Assembly: GCF_001613545.1 (NCBI RefSeq) | Contig: NZ_BDCO01000002.1 | Location: forward strand, 3,348,001-3,412,000 | DNA from: Terrimicrobium sacchariphilum | Lineage (GTDB): Bacteria > Verrucomicrobiota > Verrucomicrobiia > Chthoniobacterales > Terrimicrobiaceae | Length of the DNA: 64,000 nucleotides | Reading direction: 5' to 3' | Shown: positions 47,068-56,083 of the stretch, in pieces | How positions within the stretch are numbered: the first letter of the stretch is position 1 | Layout: every line of letters starts with the position of its first letter | Notes under the pieces: generated by a model | Databases searched by the model: none | What the model saw: the letters and a program-made list of their open reading frames with translations, nothing else | Told to the model about the DNA's origin: nothing | Position numbers and translations under genes: made by a program

Positions 47068-49264
47068 ATTTCCCAGCCGGTCGCGGCTCGCCATAGGCAA
47101 ACCCGGCCCCGGAGAAGGCAATATACACTTTGCCAAAGACATCCTTGTCGCCGTCCATCGCGTCGATCCAGTCAAAGATGCCCAATGGGTATTGGCCGAT
47201 CCGGTCCCAGGTTTTCCCGCCATCCGTCGAGCGGTAAATCCCCGTCGCTCCCGCCGCCACGCCCGTCACATAGATCGTGGGATACCCGCCCTCGCTCTCC
47301 GGTTTCCCGAGGCCGACATTGAAGGCTTGCTCAATCCCCGGCAGCATCGCCCAGCTTTCCCCGCCATCCTCCGAGCGCCAGAGTCCGCCCACCGGCGGAT
47401 TTCCCTGGCTGCCCTCGGCAAAGAGCAGATGCTCGGCGTGACCCGGTACGGATTTCAGGATGGAATTCACCCGCCCCATCGGCGGCGATTGCGCGGTCTT
47501 TGTGAACGTCGCGCCGCCATCCTCCGAGCGAAAGAACCCCTCGCGCGTGTGGTAGTAGTAAAAGCGATCCGCCGTCACGCGATCCGCGCAGAGCGGCTTC
47601 TGCGGGCCGAAGTACCCGCCCGTGCCGGACTCCTTTAGTCCGTCGCCGAGCCGCGCCTGCTGCCACGTCGCGCCGCGATCCTTCGTGAAATACGGCAGCA
47701 CCTTTTGCACCGGAGCCCAGACCATGCGATCAGGACTCGTGGCGGAAATCGCAAGCGTCCCGTACTCCAGCCCGCTTGGTATCGCCTTTTCCTTCACCGC
47801 CGGGAAGAGCGTCCACGTGACGCCGCCATCGGTCGAGAATCCCGCCTCGTTCACATGAGGCTCGAAGCCGAGGTGATTGCGAAACACCGCCGCGATGAAC
47901 TGCGGATCAGCCGGGCACCAGTCCAGCGACCACGCGCTCATGAAGTACGGCACTGCTCTCTTCGCCGTATACGCATCGGGTTCGTCGAAGCGAAACACGC
48001 CCACGTCCCACATCGCGCCGAGCGGCTTACCTCCGGGTGGGGCGATCACGTCATTGCCGCAGGTTTCCTCGATGCCCTCGCTAGCCGCCTGCCAGGCGAT
48101 ATTCGGCGTCGTGAGATCCCGCGCGTGCCACACGCCAAAGCCCTCCGCCAGCCACAGGTCGCCCGTCCCGTCAAAGGCGATCTCGCCCACGCTCAGCCAG
48201 TAATTCTCCTGCTTCCCGAGCCATTGGATCGTGGGGCTCTGGTATTGAAATCCATGCGCCGACCACGTCGCGCCCTGGTCCGTCGACGCAAAGAACTGGC
48301 CGCCGCTCACGATGAGCGCCAGCCGCTGCGCGTCCCTCGGATCGACCGCGATGCCGTAATACGCCTTGCTCCCGCCTTCCTTCGCCGTCGGAGTGATATC
48401 CGACCACGCGCCATCCGGCGACCGCTTCCACACCGCGCCCGCGCGACCGTCGGCATTGTCGTACACGACATAATACGCCCCATCCGGCCCGATCGACGCG
48501 TCGCGCACGTTGCCCGTCCCGGCTTGTTCCGCGCTCGCGACATTGGTCCACGTCGCCCCGCCATCCTCACTGCGGAAGACGCCCGCGCGGTTCGACGTGA
48601 CATAAATCACCCGAGTCCGCTCCGCGCCATCATCCGTCTTCACCGTGCCGCCGGAGGGATCAAAGACGACGGTATTGACTCCATGCGGCTCCGTTCCTTT
48701 CGGAATCGCCTCGACCCGCTGCCACGTCGCCCCGGCATCGCTCGTGCGCCAGAGTCCGTCCGAGATCGAGCCAAAGAAAACCACCCGGCTGTCGCGCGGA
48801 TCGACCGCCAACCGCTCGCCATCGAGCCGTCCCTCGCCATTCGGCTCCATGCCCGCGTGCTGGCTGGCAAAGTTCGTCGCAGCCCAGGTATCGCCGCGAT
48901 TCGCGCTGCGATAAATCTGCCCGCGAAACGCCATGTACGCCACATCCGGCTCGCCCGGAGCTGCCACCAGGCTGTCCACCCCGCCGTGACATCCATAAGC
49001 CACCGCCTCCGCCGGCATGCTGGCATCGGTCACGATTTGCTTCCACGATGAACTCGTGGGTTCCCACCGGTAAGCTCCTGAAACATCCGTGCGCGCAAAC
49101 ACCGGCCCCGCCCCATCCGCCCGCACCTCGATCCCCGTCACCCACCCGCCGCCGCCGATTTTCAGCGGTTTCCAGTCGTACTTGAGATCATCTGCGCCAA
49201 GTCGGCCGGACAAAAAGACAAGGAGAAGGAGGACCTTTGCGAAGGAGGAAAAGAGGCGATTCAT
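47066..49264 (-). CDS. Secreted GH74-like xyloglucanase/BNR-repeat glycosidase
   Basis: 732 aa from the ATG at 49264. A signal peptide covers 1-24. The rest is two seven-bladed propellers marked by at least five Asp-box repeats (SEDGGATW, STDQGATW, SEDGGESW, STDGGKTW). The N-terminal pattern YDWKPLKIGGGGWVTGIEVRADGAGPVFARTDVSGAYRW is characteristic of GH74. GH74 enzymes cut the glucan backbone of xyloglucan or release oligosaccharides from its reducing end with inversion. It closes the LacI-headed operon, so the target is probably xyloglucan or a similar beta-glucan. Confidence 0.88.
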   Translation of the reverse strand: MNRLFSSFAKVLLLLVFLSGRLGADDLKYDWKPLKIGGGGWVTGIEVRADGAGPVFARTDVSGAYRWEPTSSSWKQIVTDASMPAEAVAYGCHGGVDSLVAAPGEPDVAYMAFRGQIYRSANRGDTWAATNFASQHAGMEPNGEGRLDGERLAVDPRDSRVVFFGSISDGLWRTSDAGATWQRVEAIPKGTEPHGVNTVVFDPSGGTVKTDDGAERTRVIYVTSNRAGVFRSEDGGATWTNVASAEQAGTGNVRDASIGPDGAYYVVYDNADGRAGAVWKRSPDGAWSDITPTAKEGGSKAYYGIAVDPRDAQRLALIVSGGQFFASTDQGATWSAHGFQYQSPTIQWLGKQENYWLSVGEIAFDGTGDLWLAEGFGVWHARDLTTPNIAWQAASEGIEETCGNDVIAPPGGKPLGAMWDVGVFRFDEPDAYTAKRAVPYFMSAWSLDWCPADPQFIAAVFRNHLGFEPHVNEAGFSTDGGVTWTLFPAVKEKAIPSGLEYGTLAISATSPDRMVWAPVQKVLPYFTKDRGATWQQARLGDGLKESGTGGYFGPQKPLCADRVTADRFYYYHTREGFFRSEDGGATFTKTAQSPPMGRVNSILKSVPGHAEHLLFAEGSQGNPPVGGLWRSEDGGESWAMLPGIEQAFNVGLGKPESEGGYPTIYVTGVAAGATGIYRSTDGGKTWDRIGQYPLGIFDWIDAMDGDKDVFGKVYIAFSGAGFAYGEPRPAGK

Positions 49265-49348
49265 GGAGAGAGGACAGCGAACCCTGCTGCACCTCCACGG
49301 CACCAAACCACGCCGCCCGAGGCAAGAGGATTCCCCCCGGCGAGGGTT

Positions 49349-50236
49349 TCACGAGGACAGGCCGAGGTATCTCCGAAGAAACGCCAGCACCTCCGGCCGC
49401 AGGTCGCGCTGCTTTGGCTGAAGGTCGAAGGAATGCGGCGCATCGGGCACCTCGATATACTCGCACACAATCCCCTTCTCCTGGACGAGGCGGTAAAGAT
49501 CCCGCGAAATGCCGATGGGAATCGTCCCATCCGCCGTGCCGTGGACAATGAGGATCGGCGGGGTGTGCTCCGAGAGGTGCGTCTTCGGCGAGGCGAGATC
49601 GAGATTGCGTGCGGTCTCCTCCGGCGTACCGCCGCGAAAGTGTTCGTGGCCAAACTGTCGCAGATCATGCGTACCGTAAAAGTCGACGATGCAGGCGATG
49701 GCATTGTCCTGGTCCCGGTAAAGTCCCGAGCCGTTGAGTTCGGCGACATCCGCCGTCGTGCCGAGCAGCAGCGCCAGATGACCACCCGCCGAGCCACCCA
49801 TCACCCCGATACGGCGGGGATCGATCCGCCACTCGGCGGCGTGGGCCTTGAGATAGCGGAGGGCCGACTTGCAATCCTCCACGTTCTGCGGCCAGCCGAG
49901 CGCCACGGTGCGGGCCTTGCCGTCGGGAAGCTTCTCCACGCGATCGAGAAGGTAGTTGATCGAGAAGGCAGCGATGCCATTCTCCGCCAGGGTCCGGCAA
50001 AAGTTCTTTTCACGCGCATCGGCCTTGTCCCCGACCGCCCAGCCTCCGCCGTGAATCACCAGCACGGCCGGGCTATTCGCTGCCTCCCCCGCCGGGAGCC
50101 AGGCGTCCATTTTTTCCGCGCGATCCGGCCCCAGGTACGAAATATCGCGCTCGATGCGCACTTCAGAGCTTTGCAAGGAACTGCATGCGGCCCATATGGC
50201 GAATGGAGCCCAAGCCAGGAAAGGGAAACGGTTCAT
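49349..50236 (-). CDS. Secreted alpha/beta-hydrolase esterase
   Basis: 295 aa. The signal peptide covers about 1-23 and contains WAAC, a marginal lipobox at Cys18. The oxyanion motif is HGGGW (62-66). The nucleophile Ser149 lies in GGSAGGH. The acid is in HGTADGTIPI and the His in APHSFD. It is like BD-FAE-type or acetyl-xylan esterases, which remove acetyl or feruloyl groups from plant polysaccharide, consistent with its GH74-like neighbour. It starts 3 bp after the pseudopilin stop in the same operon. Confidence 0.88.
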   Translation of the reverse strand: MNRFPFLAWAPFAIWAACSSLQSSEVRIERDISYLGPDRAEKMDAWLPAGEAANSPAVLVIHGGGWAVGDKADAREKNFCRTLAENGIAAFSINYLLDRVEKLPDGKARTVALGWPQNVEDCKSALRYLKAHAAEWRIDPRRIGVMGGSAGGHLALLLGTTADVAELNGSGLYRDQDNAIACIVDFYGTHDLRQFGHEHFRGGTPEETARNLDLASPKTHLSEHTPPILIVHGTADGTIPIGISRDLYRLVQEKGIVCEYIEVPDAPHSFDLQPKQRDLRPEVLAFLRRYLGLSS

Positions 50237-50239
50237 CGG

Positions 50240-50866
50240 CTAGCGACCAAAGTTCGTGACATACTCGGTAAGCATGGGATCAGTAGGTGACAAGAGCTGC
50301 ACATGCCCGTCGAGGAAGAGCCCGTTGAACTTCCCGTCATGCCGCGCGTCCACCCAGTCAGTGATGCGAGGCCAGGAGGTCGCCCGGAAATAGGCAACCG
50401 TATCGCTGGCATCGTCCTGGTTGCTTTTGCCATCAATGAGCAGCAGCGTCGTCGCGGGGCGGCTGTTCCTCACCAACGGCACGGCGTCGGTCATGGAGAA
50501 ACCTTCGGTATTTATCGCGTAGGTCCGCATCGGCTTGTGGCCGGGGAATGTCTTCACCGCCGCAGGACAGATGAAAAGTTTGTTCTTGCTGGCATTGCGG
50601 GCTTCATACGTCGGGTTTTCCATCAACCCCAGTCGGGTCCACCAGGAGGACGCTCCAGTCGGAGCAGGCAACACACCATTATTCTCCAGCGCATACCGCT
50701 GCAGGAGCTGAAAGAGATACTTCTGGTTGGCCACGCACCGGGTGACGTCTGCCTGGCCAAAGATACGAGGAGCGGCGGAAAGGATGACCGTCGCCAGGAT
50801 CGCGACGATCGCGATGCTTCCGAGCAGCTCCAGCAAGGTGAATCCCGACTGCGATCCGCGTTTCAT
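50240..50866 (-). CDS. H-X9-DG pseudopilin (type II secretion/prepilin type)
   Basis: 208 aa from the ATG at 50866, overlapping the beta-helix stop. Prepilin signal KRGSQSGFTLLELLGSIAIVAIL shows cleavage before Phe9 with Glu at +5. The head domain carries CPAAVKTFPG and RHDGKFNGLFLDGHV, the H-X9-DG motif of Planctomycetes/Verrucomicrobia pseudopilins. It is unusual in that it lies inside a carbohydrate operon rather than a secretion cluster. It may take part in export or surface display of the neighbouring enzymes. Confidence 0.9.
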   Translation of the reverse strand: MKRGSQSGFTLLELLGSIAIVAILATVILSAAPRIFGQADVTRCVANQKYLFQLLQRYALENNGVLPAPTGASSWWTRLGLMENPTYEARNASKNKLFICPAAVKTFPGHKPMRTYAINTEGFSMTDAVPLVRNSRPATTLLLIDGKSNQDDASDTVAYFRATSWPRITDWVDARHDGKFNGLFLDGHVQLLSPTDPMLTEYVTNFGR

Positions 50867-52734
50867 CGTCCGGCCTCCGTGATCACGATGCCCGCAACCG
50901 GGAGGTCCGCCTGCCCCGGCGAGGCTGCCAGCGTCCGGAGATGAGAGCCGGGCTGCTCGATGACATTTCCCTCCAGCGTCACTCCGGCGGGCGACTGCAG
51001 CCAGATGAGGGCCGAGGGATCGACCCCCTTGTCTTTCCCAAAATCGCTCGGGCGCGACATCGGGCGTACGAACCGGTTGTCCTTGATCAGGACACCCGAG
51101 GCTGCCGCCACGAGAATGTTGGGACCTGAGTTGTCCTCGAAGAGATTGTCCTCGACCACGATGTCGCGATGCCCGCCGGGCGCAGGCGTGTAGCCGTTCT
51201 CGCGATAGGCAAAGATCGTCAACGCACCAGGATGGCGTAGAGGCCCCGTCTTGCGGTTGGGCGATACGTCGCGAATCGTATTGCCGCGGATCACGACATT
51301 GCGGCAATAGTCCGACTCGCTCCACCACGTCATCTCCGGTAGCAACTCAATGGCCGCCCGCGCGGTACGCTCGATGAGATTCCCCTCGATCGTGCCATCG
51401 ATTGACTTGGGCAGGATGCCTCGGGCGAAACAGTCGCGGATCGTGTTGCCACGGACGACAAAGCCCTTGCCGAGGGTATCCTGGTTCGAGGCGAGCCAGC
51501 CCTCCCCCGCAGCCACGGGCCGATCGAGCGTGTACTCGACAAAGAGGTTCTTCTCCATCTTCTGAAAGATCCGGTACATCGCATCGGGCCGGGTCGCAGG
51601 GACGAAGCCCGGCACAGGCCGCGCCTGCACCACCCGGGCCTCGCCGACGAACGCGCCCTGCCTGTCGTAAAAGCGATGCAGGTCGCCGGGATTGGCCCCG
51701 AGCGGATTGCTCGCCTCGGAGAACCTGCACACCACCATCCGCGTCCCATCGGCCTCGAGGACCAGCGAGTAGTTGCCATGGATCGCAATGGCGTCGTCAT
51801 CCACTCCCTCAAACAAGCACCCCTCGATCACCGGGCCCTGCCGTACATCGCTACTGTGCAGGCCATCGGCATTGGTCGCGATCAGCGGAGCATCCATGGC
51901 TCCAGAAGGTTTCAGGCAATACGTCACCTTGCAATCGCGGTAGACATTCCCACCGTCGCCGCCCATCTCGTGCAGGGCCATTCCCGCCCCTCCCTGGATG
52001 GTCACGCCGAGGATCTTCATGCCCGCACAGCGGGAGAGGCGGATGTCGTCGAGCACCGCCCCTCGCCAGGCAAGCCGGTCTCCCGGCTGAATGCGCGGCA
52101 CGGTCGTCGCGATCTCGCGGGTGTCGATCCGCACGAGGTCCGGCTCGATGTGCTTCATCACATAGGGCGTGGGAGCGCGAAGCTGCGTCTTCCACCGCCC
52201 CGTGTCCTTTTCAAACACATTGCTCCAGAAATGGGGGAAAAAGCGCACGTCGTCGATGTCGAGCGGATACCCCGCATCGATCCGCACATCGACATAGCCG
52301 CCCGCCGGGTCGATGGCCTCGATGCGCCCCTGGGAAAAACCCGGCGTCTCCCGGCGCAACGTCGCTCCGCGCAAGGTCACGTTGCGGCAGTTCCGGAAAA
52401 TAATGGCGTGCTGCCCGCGCTCCGCGAAGATCAGCACCGCTCCGGTCGCGTCGATCTCGAGGTCCTTCAACCCGATCAACTCCCAATGGCAACCCTCCTT
52501 CCCCTCCGCTACAGGACCACCCGGGATGCGGTAAACGCCTGGCGGGATCACATACCTCGCCTGCCCCTCACCCGCCGCCTTGACGATCTCGCCCAGGATC
52601 GCAGACCCATCGCGTGTCACCATCTCCGACTGGCTCGGCGATGGTTCCCTTGCGCTCAGGAGCAAGCGTGGAACGGAGAACCCGGCCACCACCAAAAGGC
52701 CGAGAAGGAACAACCAGCCAACAATGCGTTTCAT
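50863..52734 (-). CDS. Secreted right-handed beta-helix protein
   Basis: 623 aa. An N-terminal signal or anchor helix covers about 4-27. From about residue 60 on, repeated strands with Asn ladders appear (RNCRNVTLRGATLR, VVRGNTIRDCFARGI, VIRGNTIRDVSPN, VVEDNLFEDNSG, LIKDNRFVRP, TLEGNVIEQPG), typical of pectate-lyase/polygalacturonase-like parallel beta-helices. No specific catalytic set is recognised, so the activity (lyase, hydrolase, epimerase or binding) is open. It overlaps the pseudopilin gene by 4 bases within the LacI operon. Confidence 0.85.
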   Translation of the reverse strand: MKRIVGWLFLLGLLVVAGFSVPRLLLSAREPSPSQSEMVTRDGSAILGEIVKAAGEGQARYVIPPGVYRIPGGPVAEGKEGCHWELIGLKDLEIDATGAVLIFAERGQHAIIFRNCRNVTLRGATLRRETPGFSQGRIEAIDPAGGYVDVRIDAGYPLDIDDVRFFPHFWSNVFEKDTGRWKTQLRAPTPYVMKHIEPDLVRIDTREIATTVPRIQPGDRLAWRGAVLDDIRLSRCAGMKILGVTIQGGAGMALHEMGGDGGNVYRDCKVTYCLKPSGAMDAPLIATNADGLHSSDVRQGPVIEGCLFEGVDDDAIAIHGNYSLVLEADGTRMVVCRFSEASNPLGANPGDLHRFYDRQGAFVGEARVVQARPVPGFVPATRPDAMYRIFQKMEKNLFVEYTLDRPVAAGEGWLASNQDTLGKGFVVRGNTIRDCFARGILPKSIDGTIEGNLIERTARAAIELLPEMTWWSESDYCRNVVIRGNTIRDVSPNRKTGPLRHPGALTIFAYRENGYTPAPGGHRDIVVEDNLFEDNSGPNILVAAASGVLIKDNRFVRPMSRPSDFGKDKGVDPSALIWLQSPAGVTLEGNVIEQPGSHLRTLAASPGQADLPVAGIVITEAGR

Positions 52735-52759
52735 GACAGAGAGGAAGGATAAGCTTATA

Positions 52760-53515
52760 CTAATGAGCCGACCCCGTATCCTCCGCAGGCTTCATGGTAA
52801 TCGTCCCCAGCGTGAAACCAAACTGCGAGGGCGTCGCAGGTTTGTTATCCGAAAAGCCATAGTGAAGGTATCCGCCCAGCGTCTCCGCCCGGGAGCGGAA
52901 ATTCAGATTCCGCAGCACCGCCGTGCGCAATCCGTCGGTCAGTTCCACCTCCCACTTGCGCTGCCCGGGAAATGCCGTCACCCGGACTGTATAAACAATT
53001 CCCTCGCGCACCGGGATTCCCAGAGGCATCTCGCCAGCCTCCCGGTCATCGCCCTGGCCGTCAAAGGCCGTCCAGAAACCGCCGATTGCCGAGATCAGCC
53101 ACGTAACGTTGGCACCCGTCCCGACCTGTGCCGCGCTGGCATCAAAGATCGCGTACCGCAGATCCGGTGAAAACCTGTCGAGGCGGACGGCGAAGCTGTA
53201 TTGCACCGGCCCCTCCAGGGCGAGTTCGTCGCCGCCGTATTGACGGGACAGCGAGGCGTTGCATGCCTGAGCGCTTTCACTTTCTCCTTCCACCCGAAGA
53301 CTCCCGCTGCCCGAGGGTTCCAGAGGCCCGGGCACGGCCGACACCGAGGTAAAGCGGCACGCCAGGGTCTTCTCCGTCCAGGGTCCCTCCCATCCCCCAC
53401 CGGCCTTGCCGGGAAAGCCATTGGAGAAATCCTCACGGATCTCACCCATGGCGGAGTGAACCAGCATCAGACAGGCGACGCCGAGCCATCCTGCAAAAAC
53501 AGTGCGGACTTTCAT
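52760..53515 (-). CDS. Secreted protein, unanchored paralogue of the PEP-CTERM neighbour
   Basis: 251 aa. A signal peptide covers 1-24. The body aligns with the protein at 53537-54361: DFSNGFPGKAGGGWEGPW versus DFTDGNTTSAVDGYAGKAGGGWTGAW, ASLSRQYGG versus ASVNRQYSS, RYAIFDASAAQVGTGANVTW versus RYTIFDAPTSQPATGANMTW, and TLGGYLHYG versus SLGGYLTFS. The C-terminal PEP anchor is absent. The beta-sandwich fold suggests glycan binding. Gene duplication has given one surface-anchored and one free form. Confidence 0.8.
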   Translation of the reverse strand: MKVRTVFAGWLGVACLMLVHSAMGEIREDFSNGFPGKAGGGWEGPWTEKTLACRFTSVSAVPGPLEPSGSGSLRVEGESESAQACNASLSRQYGGDELALEGPVQYSFAVRLDRFSPDLRYAIFDASAAQVGTGANVTWLISAIGGFWTAFDGQGDDREAGEMPLGIPVREGIVYTVRVTAFPGQRKWEVELTDGLRTAVLRNLNFRSRAETLGGYLHYGFSDNKPATPSQFGFTLGTITMKPAEDTGSAH

Positions 53516-53536
53516 AGGGGGAGATCCGGGATGCGA

Positions 53537-54361
53537 TTATTTCCGACGGCGCATCAAAAGGATAGCCGCACCGCCGAGTCCCAGCAGCGTCACCATTCCC
53601 GGCTCCGGCACCTGCGTGATGGAGATGCCATCGATCGAGGAGGCGAGGCTTGTCGGAGAGGAGGGATCGCTATCCACCGTGCTGAACGTCAGGTAGCCCC
53701 CGAGTGAAGCAGCACTGGACCGGAAAGTCGTCGTGCTGCTCGTATAGAGCACCGTACCCGAGGTGTTAGCGATTGAAACGGTAAAGGTCTTGGCTGTCGG
53801 ATCGGCCAGGATGGAAAAGGCGTACGTCGTGCCCGCCGTCGCTGTCAGCCCGGTGCTGATTTCCGATCCTCCGCCAGCCCCGTTGCCACTGTAGAGATAC
53901 CAGGTCGATCCATTCAGCGCGACCTCCCACGTCATGTTGGCCCCGGTCGCGGGCTGGGAGGTCGGAGCGTCAAAGATCGTATAGCGCGTCTGGCTGGAGA
54001 TGACGTCGGCCCGGAAAAGAAACTCAAACTTCACCTGCTGCGTCAGGCTGATGCCCGAGGAATACTGGCGATTCACGGAGGCCTGCGAGTTGGAAACCGA
54101 CCCCGGCGACGAAGCCGTGATGGACAGGTAGTTGCCCGAGCCAGTCTTCAGCGGCGATGTGTTCGTGACGGTGGCCGCGTAGGTGATGTTGCTCGTCGGG
54201 TTGTTCCAGGCTCCCGTCCAGCCTCCACCTGCCTTACCCGCGTAACCGTCGACAGCCGACGTCGTATTTCCGTCAGTAAAGTCTGCAATGACCGCAGCCG
54301 ATCCGGTGCCGAGAGACCCGGCCCAGACTACTGCCGCAAGAAGAGGGAGGAATATTTTCAT
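53537..54361 (-). CDS. PEP-CTERM secreted protein
   Basis: 274 aa from the ATG at 54361. A signal peptide covers 1-23 (GTGSAAV). A beta-rich body of Ser/Thr-rich strands ends in VPEPGMVTLLGLGGAAILLMRRRK, a complete PEP-CTERM sorting signal. It is the first structural gene after the lacI-type gene, and its upstream region carries an AACATGAAA motif found also before lacI. The unanchored paralogue follows 21 bp downstream. Confidence 0.88.
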   Translation of the reverse strand: MKIFLPLLAAVVWAGSLGTGSAAVIADFTDGNTTSAVDGYAGKAGGGWTGAWNNPTSNITYAATVTNTSPLKTGSGNYLSITASSPGSVSNSQASVNRQYSSGISLTQQVKFEFLFRADVISSQTRYTIFDAPTSQPATGANMTWEVALNGSTWYLYSGNGAGGGSEISTGLTATAGTTYAFSILADPTAKTFTVSIANTSGTVLYTSSTTTFRSSAASLGGYLTFSTVDSDPSSPTSLASSIDGISITQVPEPGMVTLLGLGGAAILLMRRRK

Positions 54362-54429
54362 GGTAAGCGTGGAATTGAACGAGGCCATCCTCATCCGCGC
54401 CCATGAAATTATCAACAATAAAATGAAAG

Positions 54430-54438
54430 AACATGAAA
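54430..54438 (-). promoter_or_regulatory. Candidate LacI operator half-site upstream of PEP-CTERM gene
   Basis: AACATGAAA here and at 55510-55518 (50 bp before the lacI-type start) sits in wider 17-bp matches agreeing at about 13 positions. Both are in the promoter regions of genes likely controlled by the LacI-type protein, including its own. Confidence 0.35.
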
Positions 54439-54441
54439 TAA

Positions 54442-55461
54442 CTACACGGATGCCACCGTATCCCCATGCCGGATACGGCCCTCGCGGCTTTGAATGATGC
54501 GGGCACTGGAAGGCTCCGCAATCCGCTGGAGGCATACCCGCAGCGCCGCCCTGCCCAGCTCGATCGAGCAGGGATCGTAGCTGGTGAGGATTTTGCCATC
54601 CGGCAGCGTCATGACCGAGGCATCGTACCCCGTAATGCTGAAATCCTCGGGCACCCGAAACCCGTACCCGGCACAAAACAGCGCCACCTCCCTGGCGACA
54701 TTGTCCGTCGCGCAAAGAAGCGCGGTGACCCCGTCCTTCTTCAACTGATTGGCCGTGGTGAGGAAGGCATCCTCCGAGGCCAGCAGCTGGTTGTAGGTCA
54801 ATACAGGCTGCTCTGCCGGGGAAATGCCCGCATCGATGCAGCCCTGGAGGAATCCGGAAAATCGATCCCGGAAAAACGAGGCCGGATAATGCTCCTCGAC
54901 CCATGCCATTTTCCGATGCCCGCGAGCCGCCAGAGTGGCCACCAGATCACTGATGCCACGCGCATTAAAGGACTCCGCCAGGTCGACCCTCGTGCCAGGG
55001 TATTCCCACTGAAGGCTCACGACGGGCAGGTGAGCCGCCAGCGCAGCGATGTCCAAGGGCGCATGCCGCCCCTGGCTGATGATGATGTCGATCTCCCCGT
55101 CTCGCACCGCCTGCGGGAGATTCATCGGGTCGGAGAGCTTGCCCGCCCGCTTGTCCGTGATCTGCTCCACCGTGAGCTGGCAGCCGGTATTGTCCACCTC
55201 CGCCGTGATGCCCTGCAGGTGCGAAAGCAACACCTCATTCGGAGGATAAGGCGTCAGGCTGGCGACGAGCAAGAGGATGCGCACCTGCTCGGTCTGGTTG
55301 CGCCCCCGTCGCGAACGCCCCTGGTACCCCAGCCGAGCGGCCACCGCTGCGATGCGAGCCCTGGTCTGTGGATGAACCAGACGATCATTCTTCAAGGCTC
55401 GGGAGACCGTAGGCGCTGACACACCTGCCTCCCTGGCGATCATTTCGACAGTGACTTTCAT
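54442..55461 (-). CDS. LacI-family transcriptional regulator
   Basis: 339 aa. The N-terminal helix-turn-helix and hinge are MKVTVEMIAREAGVSAPTVSRALKNDRLVHPQTRARIAAVAARLGY (1-46). A sugar-binding periplasmic-protein-like domain follows (about 63-339; SLTPYPPNEVLLSHLQGI, GHRKMAWVEEHYPASFF, DFSITGYDASVMTLPDGKILTSYD). It heads the operon encoding PEP-CTERM, beta-helix, pseudopilin, esterase and GH74-like proteins, so it is probably their regulator. Ligand unknown. Confidence 0.93.
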   Translation of the reverse strand: MKVTVEMIAREAGVSAPTVSRALKNDRLVHPQTRARIAAVAARLGYQGRSRRGRNQTEQVRILLLVASLTPYPPNEVLLSHLQGITAEVDNTGCQLTVEQITDKRAGKLSDPMNLPQAVRDGEIDIIISQGRHAPLDIAALAAHLPVVSLQWEYPGTRVDLAESFNARGISDLVATLAARGHRKMAWVEEHYPASFFRDRFSGFLQGCIDAGISPAEQPVLTYNQLLASEDAFLTTANQLKKDGVTALLCATDNVAREVALFCAGYGFRVPEDFSITGYDASVMTLPDGKILTSYDPCSIELGRAALRVCLQRIAEPSSARIIQSREGRIRHGDTVASV

Positions 55462-55633
55462 GGTTGGAAAATAGGGACACGCGCCTTATGCGCGCAAATC
55501 CCCTCCAATAACATGAAAAAACCTGAAAGCAATGAAGGCCTACCCGAAACGCCAGCTCCGCACCCCGCGCTTCCGGATCATCCGAACTCTGGAAGCGAGG
55601 ACGCTTTCCTCTCCGAGATCGTCCTACCGCAGG

Positions 55634-55714
55634 ATGAAACTCCTTCAAAGACGAGCCTGCGGCTTCAAAAACCTCCCCAACTACCGCTTACGCGTCATCG
55701 CCCAATGCGACTAA
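55634..55714 (+). pseudogene. 3' remnant of an ISL3-family transposase
   Basis: The reading MKLLQRRACGFKNLPNYRLRVIAQCD then TAA matches the conserved C-terminus of ISL3/IS204-type transposases (KLLKRRAYGFRNFENYRLRVL). Upstream sequence does not continue the family, so only about 26 codons remain. The 385-base stretch 55462-55846 otherwise holds the lacI promoter region and the first tRNA-tailed repeat; no intact gene. Confidence 0.6.
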
Positions 55715-55760
55715 CAAAACCTCAACAAATGACCTCATCCCCATTTTTTGGCGGAGAGCC

Positions 55761-55870
55761 CATTTCCCAAGATTAAAAAAATCGGGGCGACTGGATTCGA
55801 ATCCCCGCCCGCATCGCTACGCGAAGCGTTGCGGGCGGGTGCGACCTCACGCAAGGCGTCGCTTCAGGTA
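55761..55870 (-). repeat. tRNA-tailed direct repeat, copy 1
   Basis: 110-bp unit matching 56081-56189 at nearly every base. On the minus strand it contains the end of the GIY-YIG gene, GAGGTCGCA, a hairpin built on ACGCTTCGCGTAGCG, and TTCGAATCCAGTCGCCCCGA. That last part is the T-arm and acceptor of a tRNA, one base off the tRNA-Pro 3' end. A TTTTT run and CTTGGGAAATG follow, the start context of a further lost copy. Confidence 0.85.
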
Positions 55871-56083
55871 CGCGCGGCCAAACCCGGTTTTCAACTGCCT
55901 TTCCCTTTGCGCAGCTCCTGATTCACTGAGGCAGGCTTCGTAGTAAACCAGTTCAACCGGAAGGCGACTGGACGTTGTCCTGACCTGCCCTCCTTCATGC
56001 TCTTTCAGGCGTCTTCTTAAATCGGACGTCGAACCCACGTACAAATCTCCATCCGAACAACGCAGCACGTAGGTAAAATACAT
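55847..56083 (-). CDS. Small GIY-YIG endonuclease-like protein
   Basis: 78 aa. It has the single GIY-YIG domain: MYFTYVLRCSDGDLYVGSTSDLRRRLKEH (YVL and YVG replace GIY and YIG; Arg in DLRRR), then the family pattern PVELVYYEACLSESGAAQRERQLKTGFGRAYLKRRLA with a conserved Glu. It is the UvrC N-terminal-like class of stand-alone nucleases, whose cellular role is unproven. The gene is flanked by two direct repeats that each end in a tRNA 3' end, and lies next to tRNA-Pro. It looks like a mobile or recombining unit. Confidence 0.88.
   Translation of the reverse strand: MYFTYVLRCSDGDLYVGSTSDLRRRLKEHEGGQVRTTSSRLPVELVYYEACLSESGAAQRERQLKTGFGRAYLKRRLA

Noticed and set aside
47705-49051. 448-codon plus-strand frame opposite the GH74-like gene.
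   Set aside because: Arg/His-rich shadow; the minus strand has signal peptide and Asp-box repeats.
55513-55776. 87-codon plus-strand frame upstream of the lacI-type gene.
   Set aside because: No family resemblance; a different frame carries the transposase remnant.
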